30,788 nucleotides of DNA, taken from Fibrobacterota bacterium (GTDB taxonomy: Bacteria > Fibrobacterota > Fibrobacteria > UBA5070). The translations under genes were made by a program, and so were the position numbers. Below the pieces are notes generated by a model. The model saw only the letters and a list, made by a program, of their open reading frames with translations. It searched no databases and had not been told where the DNA came from. Below, piece by piece: positions 25,295 through 30,788 of this stretch. The DNA lies in contig JADKBN010000008.1 of the NCBI GenBank assembly GCA_016715065.1, forward strand, positions 1-30,788, written 5' to 3'. Positions within the stretch are counted from its first letter, which is position 1. Each line of letters begins with the position of its first letter.

Positions 25295-25310
25295 TGTGAG
25301 ATCGATCACT
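25295..25310. promoter_or_regulatory. CRP/FNR-family-like site upstream of nirA
   Basis: TGTGAGATCGATCACT matches the CRP consensus TGTGA-N6-TCACA at nine of ten positions. It lies about 130 bp upstream of the nirA sigma-54-type promoter and could be a distal site. No CRP-type gene is in the window. Confidence 0.4.
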
Positions 25311-25394
25311 TCACGTTTGATGTAACAATACACCGACACATTCTTGGGTCGCTTCTGGCCCGCAACCCTGGCGGATGCAGCGAGGACCGGATCT

Positions 25395-26282
25395 TCAATC
25401 CATTGGGAGGATCATCGTCTCGAAGGCCTTGGCGGCCAGCAACACCGAAGATCCGGGCAGCAACGACCGGGCCTCTTCCACCGACACGACCGCACGCACC
25501 ACTGTCCCGGCGGCGCTGGCGGTGACCACCACGAACCCTTCCGACTCCCTGAGGGCGAGGACCGTGGCGGGGATGCGCAATCGTGGTGTGGAGGCTCCCC
25601 CCGCGAACACCGCGTCCGGCGTTACCGACGCCACCACAACCCCGTTTTCCAAGCGCAAAACACGGTCGGTCAGGCGCCAGACCTCGCCCATGTCGTGGGA
25701 GACAAGAATCGTCGTCTTGCGTTCGCGATCGAGATGGCCCGCCGTTTCTTCGATCACCCTGCCGCGCAGTCCCGCGTCCAGAGCGGAAAACGGCTCATCC
25801 AGGAGAAGCATGGCCGGATCCGACGCGATGGTTCGCGCCAGGGCCACGCGCTGCTTCTGGCCGCCTGAAAGTCGAGCCGGAGGATGGTCCGCCACACCGG
25901 ACAACTCGAACACCTCCAGGAGCACCCTGGCGCGCGCAGCGCGATCGGGACCGTCGAGGACTCCATCCAGGATGTTCTGGAACGCCGTGCGATGCGGGAA
26001 CAGGGCATGGTCCTGGAAGACCAATCCCGGCTTGCGGACATGGGGCGGCAGATCCACCTTGGCGGCCGAATCGAACCAGATCTTTCCGTCGACTTCGATC
26101 CTTCCTTCGTCCGGTCTCATCAGTCCCGCGATCATGCGCAGCACCGAGGATTTGCCACTCCCCGAAGGCCCGAAGAGCGCCACCCTCTCCCCCGCTGCCA
26201 CCTGGAAATCCATCGAGAGTTCCATGGGACCCGTCGAGGCCACCAGCCGCTTGACCACCTTGACCTTCACCGCGTTGGTCAT
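25395..26282 (-). CDS. modC: Molybdate ABC transporter ATP-binding protein ModC
   Basis: This 295-residue ATPase energises molybdate uptake. Walker A GPSGSGKSS is at 38-46, signature LSGGQ at 138-142, Walker B MLLLDEP at 158-164 and SHD at 195-197. The C-terminal 60 residues (RIPATVLALRESEGFVVVTASAAGTVVRAVVS) form a TOBE domain as expected for ModC. The start overlaps the modB stop by ATGA. Molybdate supply fits two molybdenum nitrate reductases encoded nearby. Tungstate is a possible alternative substrate. Confidence 0.92.
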   Translation of the reverse strand: MTNAVKVKVVKRLVASTGPMELSMDFQVAAGERVALFGPSGSGKSSVLRMIAGLMRPDEGRIEVDGKIWFDSAAKVDLPPHVRKPGLVFQDHALFPHRTAFQNILDGVLDGPDRAARARVLLEVFELSGVADHPPARLSGGQKQRVALARTIASDPAMLLLDEPFSALDAGLRGRVIEETAGHLDRERKTTILVSHDMGEVWRLTDRVLRLENGVVVASVTPDAVFAGGASTPRLRIPATVLALRESEGFVVVTASAAGTVVRAVVSVEEARSLLPGSSVLLAAKAFETMILPMD

Positions 26283-26938
26283 TTTTTGACTCCCCGCTGC
26301 AAGGCAAAAAGCGCCAACATCCCGGAGAAGGCGAGCAGGACCAGGGCCACAGCCAGCCGATGCGCGGAGGAGAACTCCATCTGCTCCACCATGTCGTAGA
26401 GCTGGATGGAAACGGTGCGGGTTTCACCCGGCAGCTTGCCGCCGATCATCAACACCACCCCGAATTCCCCCATCGTGTGAAGGAAGGCCAGGATGGCCCC
26501 GGATAGGATCGACGGAAAGACGAGCGGAATTTCGACTTTCCAGAAGGTGGTCCACGGACTCCTCCCCAGGCAAAGCGAGGCTTCGCGCAAGTGAGGCGGC
26601 AGGGATTGGAACCCGGACACGGCGCTGGAGACCAGGAAAGGCAGGCCCGTGAGGACGGAAGCCACCACCAGTCCGGGAAACCGAAACAACAAACGGACCC
26701 CAAGATTTTGGTCCAAAAATTGTCCAAAGGTGGATCCAGGGCTCAGCACCACCAGCAGGTAGAACCCCACCACCGTGGGTGGAAGCACCATCGGGATCTG
26801 GACCAACGCCCGCACGACCCTGGAGGACCATCCCTGGGAAAGACCGATCCATCGGGCAAGCGGAACGCCCACCACAAGCAATATCGCGCTGGACAACAGC
26901 GCCAAGCGCAGGCTCAAGGCCAGAGGCGACCAGTCCAT
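26279..26938 (-). CDS. modB: Molybdate ABC transporter permease ModB
   Basis: This inner-membrane permease has 219 residues and about five hydrophobic segments. MVLPPTVVGFYLLVVL, GLPFLVSSAVSGFQ and the ABC-contact loop LREASLCLGRSPWTTFWKVEIPLVFPSILSGAILAFLHTMGEFGVVLMIGG are typical ModB blocks. Its start shares one base with the stop of the Mop gene (TGATG), and its end overlaps modC, so mop-modB-modC is one transcript. Confidence 0.94.
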   Translation of the reverse strand: MDWSPLALSLRLALLSSAILLVVGVPLARWIGLSQGWSSRVVRALVQIPMVLPPTVVGFYLLVVLSPGSTFGQFLDQNLGVRLLFRFPGLVVASVLTGLPFLVSSAVSGFQSLPPHLREASLCLGRSPWTTFWKVEIPLVFPSILSGAILAFLHTMGEFGVVLMIGGKLPGETRTVSIQLYDMVEQMEFSSAHRLAVALVLLAFSGMLALFALQRGVKK

Positions 26939-27321
26939 CAGAGGATCTCCAAGGCCAGTGCCGAAGCGGGCACATGGATCCTCACCAAGGACCCGACCAT
27001 GAGGTTCGTGGGGATCTCTTCGGAGGGAAGCCGCCCTTTGATGGTGGACATCTCGCCGAGCGCCACTTCCAGATCAGCCACGACTTCGCCGCGATGCAGG
27101 AATTTCACCACGCCTTCGAGTGCCGGATGATGCGGTGCGGCCACCACTAGGGCGGTCTCCTTGAACAGCAGACGGACCGCTTTTCCCACGGCCATGGGAC
27201 GGGTGGGAGAGCCCACATCCAGCACCAGCGCGTTCATGTGCCCGGCAATGGTCCGCACACGCGCCAAGCGCACGGCTCCAGTGCCCTTGATCTCTTCGAT
27301 GCGGCCTTCCAGGCGGTTCAT
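26938..27321 (-). CDS. Di-Mop (TOBE) molybdate-binding protein
   Basis: The 127-residue cytoplasmic protein consists of two tandem Mop/TOBE-like repeats: MNRLEGRIEEIKGTGAVRLA to about 60, then EGVVKFLHRGEVVADLEVAL to the end at VRIHVPASALALEIL. Such proteins (ModG, Mop) bind and buffer molybdate; they also form the ligand domain of ModE. There is no DNA-binding domain here, so a storage or sensing role is more likely than direct repression. MNRLEGRI at 27321 is chosen as start because of an AAGGGG ribosome site. It occupies the position before modB where modA often lies. Confidence 0.78.
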   Translation of the reverse strand: MNRLEGRIEEIKGTGAVRLARVRTIAGHMNALVLDVGSPTRPMAVGKAVRLLFKETALVVAAPHHPALEGVVKFLHRGEVVADLEVALGEMSTIKGRLPSEEIPTNLMVGSLVRIHVPASALALEIL

Positions 27322-27427
27322 CGAAGCCCCTTCAAGAATGGTTCCGCTTCCATCCGCATCCTCATCGAACCTCGACCTCTTTCTGGATTCGACGCTCCAT
27401 CGATCCATCCCTCTCTATCGCCACGCG

Positions 27428-28168
27428 TCACTTGACCTTGAAGTACCAGTACACCGCCGCGTTCTTGGGGCGTGTCTCCGAAGCAACCCGCGCAGAGGAA
27501 GGAATCACAAGACTCGTCCGCCCCTCGAAGGAGGCCGCGGAGGCGTTTTCGTTCTGGATGGCCATCGTCCCCGAGAGCGAGGAGGCGCCACGAGGAAATG
27601 CAACGGCCTGATCGTCGGTGACCCCGTTCCAATGACTGTGGTCCTGCCCTGCATCCTCCTGGAAATGGCCCGCCTCGCGGGGCTTGTCCAGATCCCGGCC
27701 CGTCGCGGCTCGACCCGTCACGATGTAGTCGATGCCCCGGAGAAAAATCCCGCGCAAGTCCGGGATCTTCACACCATTGACCGGATCCTGTCCAGCGGCA
27801 AGGACCCAGGTGGAGTTGGTTCCGGGCAGATATCCATCCGCTCCCGGAGGGACCATGGATCCCAGAACCGAACCGACCGGCAGGTTCCGCAGCACCAAGG
27901 CAGCCAGGTCTGCGGAATCGGCTGTATTCTTTCTCGACTGCGCCAGCGAATCGGCGCTCCACTTGGATTGCAGATCCTTCAGCGAAGTGGTCAAATTCGC
28001 GATCAGTGCGGATTGCGCCTTGGTCACCGAGTCGAGGTAGGCGAAGTTGGAATTCACCTCTCCGGACTTCACAGGATTGCCGACCTGGAAAGTCACCGGG
28101 ATGCCCGCCTGGGAAACGGCGGCCATCAGGGCGGATACGATGCACAGGGTTCGTAGAATTGCGCGCAT
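27428..28168 (-). CDS. Secreted tail-collar-like protein
   Basis: The 246-residue protein has an N-terminal signal peptide ending near AVSQA, then GIPVTFQVGNPVKSGEVNSNFAYLDS, a probable coiled coil (about 45-85) and a phage tail-collar-like C-terminal region: PDLRGIFLRGID, GRDLDKPREAGHFQEDAGQDHSHW and the ending ETRPKNAAVYWYFKVK. In phages this fold forms tail fibre tips; with a signal peptide and no phage genes nearby it is more likely a surface or extracellular protein. Its function is unknown. It separates the mop-modB-modC block from modA. Confidence 0.72.
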   Translation of the reverse strand: MRAILRTLCIVSALMAAVSQAGIPVTFQVGNPVKSGEVNSNFAYLDSVTKAQSALIANLTTSLKDLQSKWSADSLAQSRKNTADSADLAALVLRNLPVGSVLGSMVPPGADGYLPGTNSTWVLAAGQDPVNGVKIPDLRGIFLRGIDYIVTGRAATGRDLDKPREAGHFQEDAGQDHSHWNGVTDDQAVAFPRGASSLSGTMAIQNENASAASFEGRTSLVIPSSARVASETRPKNAAVYWYFKVK

Positions 28169-28281
28169 GCTCTTGGCCCCTTCGAGAGGTGGATTTTCAT
28201 TTCCCGCGATTGGTGGTCTCTCCAAATCTATGTTGTTTCACGAAGCGCCTGTTCCTGGGAAACCGGGAGAAGAGGCATGCC

Positions 28282-28614
28282 ATGACCATCGACACGTTCC
28301 AGCACCTCATTGCGCTCGTCGAACGTTCCAAGACTCTCAGCACACGCCAGGTCCGCGACCTGACCGACCATCTGAAGGCAATTTCCTCCGAGATCCAGAT
28401 CCTCGCCGCCGAGGATGCCCAGGCAGCCGAAAGCATCTGCAACTTCCTGGTCTGCGCGATCTTCGAATCCACCCGCGACGAACGGACGGATCCACTGGCA
28501 ACCGCCGGTCGAAAGGGAATGCTCTTGTCCTTCCGACCCTACGAACAGACCCACCCTGTCCTGGTGGAACACGGTTACGGCTTGGCGAACATCCTGTCGG
28601 CCCTCGGAGTCTGA
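28282..28614 (+). CDS. Small protein of unknown function, 110 residues
   Basis: This is one of only three plus-strand genes. It starts MTIDTFQHLIALVERS behind AGAAGAGG. The protein looks soluble and mainly helical (RQVRDLTDHLKAISSEIQIL, EDAQAAESICNFLVCAIFES). Codon third positions are G/C-rich like those of clear genes in the window, which supports it as real. No family is recognised. It is divergent from the tail-collar-like gene and convergent with the hemolysin III gene 26 bp away. Confidence 0.6.
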   Translation: MTIDTFQHLIALVERSKTLSTRQVRDLTDHLKAISSEIQILAAEDAQAAESICNFLVCAIFESTRDERTDPLATAGRKGMLLSFRPYEQTHPVLVEHGYGLANILSALGV

Positions 28615-28640
28615 ACGGTCACGGCTGGAAACCTCCCGAC

Positions 28641-29306
28641 TCAGGACACGGGCAGCAGCACTCCGTACACGATGGACAGAAAATGGCAAACGCCGCCTCC
28701 CAGCACAAACACATGCCACACGGCATGTCCGAACGGGAGCCGCTTGTCCAGGAGATAGAACACGGCGCCGATGGAATAAGCAAGGCCACCGCTCAGAAGG
28801 AGCACCAGGCCGGTCGGGGGCAGCTGGCGCACGAGCGGCACGATGGCCACCACGATGAGCCAACCCATCAGCAAAAACAGTACGGTGGAGAGCGCCTTGT
28901 ATCTGCCGGTCAGAAACAGGTCTTTCACCACTCCCGCCACCGCCAGGGTCCAGATCACTCCGAAGATGGACCAACCCCAGGGGCCACGCAAGGTCACCAG
29001 CGCGAAGGGCGTGTAGGTGCCCGCGATGAGCAGATGGATCGACACGTGGTCCAGCACCCGGAAGGCCTTGCGAAGACCAGGGCTGCGCACCGAGTGGTAA
29101 AGAGCGGAAGCCGAAAACAACAACACCAGGGTGGCTCCGTACACGCACACCGAGACGATCTTCCACGGATCGCCGCTGCGACCGGATAGGACCGCCAACA
29201 AGGCCAAGCCAGCGAGGAAGACCCCGGCTCCCACCGCGTGGGTGAGGCTGTTGGCGCGATCTTCGAGATCCGTGAGGGCAAGGGATTTCCCGATGCGAGG
29301 TTCCAT
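28641..29306 (-). CDS. Hemolysin III / PAQR-family membrane protein
   Basis: The 221-residue protein has about seven hydrophobic segments and the family's histidine motifs: NSLTHAVGAGVFLAG, SASALYHSVRS, LDHVSIHLLIAGTYTPFAL and the terminal HAVWHVFVLGGGVCHFLSI. These Ser/His/Asp positions form the metal site of PAQR and alkaline-ceramidase-like proteins. The cellular role of bacterial members is poorly known; the hemolysin name is historical. It has no obvious link to nitrate metabolism. Confidence 0.88.
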   Translation of the reverse strand: MEPRIGKSLALTDLEDRANSLTHAVGAGVFLAGLALLAVLSGRSGDPWKIVSVCVYGATLVLLFSASALYHSVRSPGLRKAFRVLDHVSIHLLIAGTYTPFALVTLRGPWGWSIFGVIWTLAVAGVVKDLFLTGRYKALSTVLFLLMGWLIVVAIVPLVRQLPPTGLVLLLSGGLAYSIGAVFYLLDKRLPFGHAVWHVFVLGGGVCHFLSIVYGVLLPVS

Positions 29307-29315
29307 GTTCTACAA

Positions 29316-29354
29316 ACAACCCTCTGAACGGCCAAAAGCCGAGTAAAAGGTTGT
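29316..29354. repeat. Inverted repeat ACAACC / GGTTGT upstream of the hemolysin III gene
   Basis: ACAACC at 29316-29321 is mirrored by GGTTGT at 29349-29354, with a small CGGC-CAAAA-GCCG hairpin between them. It lies just upstream of the hemolysin III start. A regulatory role is possible but unsupported. Confidence 0.25.
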
Positions 29355-29452
29355 CATTCCTTCGCGCGACGGGTTCGATCGGCTGGCGGCTGTTCGCTCG
29401 GGTCATCCTCAATGGCCTTCACTGGCCTGAACAACGCAGTCCATTCGTTGTA

Positions 29453-29461
29453 CGTAATACG
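29453..29461. promoter_or_regulatory. Palindrome in the toxin-antitoxin promoter
   Basis: CGTAATACG is a 9-bp palindrome inside TTGTACGTAATACGGTATATT, which also resembles a -35/-10 region. It lies about 45 bp before the antitoxin GTG. Type II antitoxins usually repress their own promoter, so this is the likely operator. Confidence 0.35.
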
Positions 29462-29505
29462 GTATATTTCTAGCACGATCAAGCTAAGGACTTAGGAGGT
29501 GCGCT

Positions 29506-29781
29506 GTGTTGAATCTCGTCGAGGATGTTCTCCCGCTATCGGAGTTTCGAGCGGATGCGACGAACTTGATCTCCAAGGCCAGGAAGAATCACCGGCCGAT
29601 CCTCCTTACCCAACACGGCAAGACGAGCGCCGTGGTCGTCGGCATCGAGGAATACCAGGAAATGCTGGAAACGCTGGAGTACCTCCGGAAAAACAACGAC
29701 GCGGAGCAAGACATCCTGGCAGGGAACGGCATCGCTCACGGAGAGGCGAAGAAGGCGATCTACGCCAGAGTGAAGCGGTGA
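29506..29781 (+). CDS. Phd/YefM-type antitoxin
   Basis: This 91-residue protein starts with GTG behind AGGAGG. LPLSEFRADATNLISKARK followed by HRPILLTQHGKTSAVVVGIEEYQEMLETLE is the Phd/YefM DNA-binding fold; the C-terminal helix (about 55-91) should cover the toxin. It neutralises the downstream toxin and represses the pair. The stop overlaps the toxin GTG (GTGA). Confidence 0.88.
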   Translation: MLNLVEDVLPLSEFRADATNLISKARKNHRPILLTQHGKTSAVVVGIEEYQEMLETLEYLRKNNDAEQDILAGNGIAHGEAKKAIYARVKR

Positions 29782-30056
29782 GAATCGTTTGGTCCGCCAA
29801 AGCCGTTCAGGAGATCGGCGACCATGTCGCCTATATCGCCCAAGACAGCGAACGGGCATCCAAGGCATGGGCTGACGACTTGTTTCGAAGAGTGGAAGCG
29901 ATTCTCGAATTTCCCGAAATCGGCCGCATCAGCGCCAAAGGCGGCGCTCACGGAATTCGGGAGATCATCATCGATTCGGACTTCCTATTGACGTACAGAA
30001 TCCATAAACGCAACGTCATGATCCTTGCCTTCATCCAAGCGAAGAGAAGGCGATGA
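29778..30056 (+). CDS. ParE/RelE-family toxin
   Basis: The 92-residue basic protein VRIVWSAKAVQEIGDHVAYIAQDS has the ParE/RelE fold, with ASKAWADDLFRRVEAILEFPEIGRI and the C-terminal FLLTYRIHKRNVMILAFIQAKRRR. It starts with GTG overlapping the antitoxin stop. ParE members block gyrase and RelE members cut mRNA; the sequence resembles ParE somewhat more, but the target cannot be assigned. It converges on modA, 21 bp away. Confidence 0.87.
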   Translation: MRIVWSAKAVQEIGDHVAYIAQDSERASKAWADDLFRRVEAILEFPEIGRISAKGGAHGIREIIIDSDFLLTYRIHKRNVMILAFIQAKRRR

Positions 30057-30077
30057 TCCCAGCTCGTTCCCGATTTC

Positions 30078-30788
30078 CTAGGGCAACTTGTATCCGAACT
30101 TCTTCCACGAAGCCTGTGCCGCGGGACTGGACAGATAGGCCACGAACGACTGCGAAAGCTTCGGGTTGTTGACCTTTCCGTACTTGAGCACCACCGCTGC
30201 TTGCGGAATGGGAGCCACCAGCGAGGGGTCCACATCGGCCCACTTCCCCTTGCCCGCGAACAACTCCATGGCATACGACTTTCCTGAAAACGCGGCTTCC
30301 ACCGCTCCGGTCACCGCGTATTGGGTCGCCTGGGCGAGGTTCTCGCCCCAGACAATTTTCGGTTTGATCTCGGCGGCAACCCCGGAAGCCTCGATGGCCT
30401 TCATGGCCTCTCGCCCGTAGGGAGCCACCTTTGGATCAGCGACTCCGACCTTCTTCACCCGCGGATCCTTCAGGATGGCTGGACCCTTGGCTGGATCGAG
30501 ATCGGGAATGGAGGTCCAGAGGACCACCGTGCCCAAGGCGTACACCACGGGTTTGCCTTCCGCCAACTTCCAAGCGACAACAGAATCCGGAAAGGAGACG
30601 TCGGCGGCCACGAAGACATCGAAGGGCGCGCCCGAACGGATCTGGGAAGCGAACTTGCCGGAAGCGCCGTAGACCACCTTCACGCTGGATCCGGTGACCT
30701 TTTCAAAGGAGGACTTTATTTCCTCCAACGCGGGCTTGACGTTGGCCGCCGCCGCCACCGTGATCTGGGCGAAGGAAATCGTTGCCGC
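30078..30788 (-). CDS. modA: Molybdate-binding protein ModA (5' end outside the window)
   Basis: This periplasmic binding protein delivers molybdate to ModBC. The visible 236 codons begin inside the signal peptide (ATISFAQITVAAAANV) and contain the family blocks VVYGASGKFASQIRSGAPFDVFVAAD, VGVADPKVAPYGREAM and VTGAVEAAFSGKSYA, ending WKKFGYKLP. The reading frame is open at the right edge, so the start is missing. It is separated from mop-modB-modC by five unrelated genes, two of them on the other strand. Confidence 0.93.
   Translation of the reverse strand, partial: AATISFAQITVAAAANVKPALEEIKSSFEKVTGSSVKVVYGASGKFASQIRSGAPFDVFVAADVSFPDSVVAWKLAEGKPVVYALGTVVLWTSIPDLDPAKGPAILKDPRVKKVGVADPKVAPYGREAMKAIEASGVAAEIKPKIVWGENLAQATQYAVTGAVEAAFSGKSYAMELFAGKGKWADVDPSLVAPIPQAAVVLKYGKVNNPKLSQSFVAYLSSPAAQASWKKFGYKLP

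Larger units (their letters stand above)
25049..25394 (-). other. 346-bp control region between modC and nirA
   Basis: No gene is seen; the middle part is noticeably richer in A and T than the flanking genes. It contains a CRP/FNR-family-like palindrome (25295-25310), a perfect TGACA/TGTCA dyad (25220-25230), a sigma-54-type promoter (25150-25165) and the conserved leader core (25109-25119). No terminator for the mod operon is evident. Confidence 0.6.

Noticed and set aside
1..30788. CRISPR arrays, tRNA, rRNA genes and insertion sequences
   Set aside because: No regularly spaced repeats, no transposase-like protein and no recognisable structural RNA gene were seen in a read-through of both strands.

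Overview
The window is a nearly single-minded nitrogen-oxyanion locus from a GC-rich Gram-negative bacterium (lipoprotein signal, periplasmic-type binding proteins, proton/quinone-linked respiratory enzymes). The phylum cannot be fixed from the sequence; the secreted tail-collar-like protein and the gene mix are compatible with a poorly studied lineage such as Fibrobacterota or Myxococcota, but this is only a guess. Almost every gene lies on the minus strand.

Layout, in coordinate order: the start of a NarK-type transporter (cut by the window edge), narI, narJ, narH, narG and a second narK form a respiratory nitrate reductase operon read right to left (1-7997), preceded by an Rrf2-family regulator (8044-8553). 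Next come nirD, a 49-codon unannotated ORF and nirB (8677-11681), the cytoplasmic siroheme nitrite reductase. Then follow the ABC nitrate importer nrtDCBA (11850-15927), and an operon of a fused DmsB-DmsC-like electron-transfer/membrane protein, a NasC/NarB-type nitrate reductase and a NasS-like nitrate sensor (16329-21160). A CysJ-like flavoprotein and a NirA-type siroheme nitrite reductase follow (21471-25048). Molybdate uptake genes (modC, modB, a Mop/TOBE protein) lie at 25395-27321, with modA at the far right edge (30078-30788). Between the two mod blocks sits a 2.7-kb accessory stretch: a secreted tail-collar-like protein, a small unknown protein, a hemolysin III/PAQR membrane protein and a Phd/ParE-type toxin-antitoxin pair.

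The genes form a coherent pathway: import nitrate (NrtABCD, NarK), reduce it for respiration (NarGHI) or assimilation (NasC), reduce nitrite to ammonium (NirBD or NirA with CysJ), and supply molybdenum for the two nitrate reductases (Mod).

The most interesting signal is regulatory. Four assimilation/nitrite operons (nirB, nrtA, the DmsBC-NasC-NasS operon, and nirA-cysJ) share the same architecture: a GAC..GTC-type dyad 40-70 bp upstream of a -24/-12 (sigma-54) promoter, and about 30-40 nt after the promoter a conserved element with core CGGYCCGNCCG on the transcribed strand, 43-63 nt before the start codon. A NasS sensor is present but no NasT/ANTAR partner is seen. The respiratory nar operon lacks this architecture and instead has a near-perfect 20-bp palindrome next to the Rrf2 gene.

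Sequence quality is uneven: narI, narJ, narH, narG, nasC, the DmsBC fusion and cysJ carry single-base frame breaks, several of them in homopolymers, densest in the first 3 kb. The proteins are conserved across the breaks in neighbouring frames, so these look like read/assembly errors rather than gene decay.
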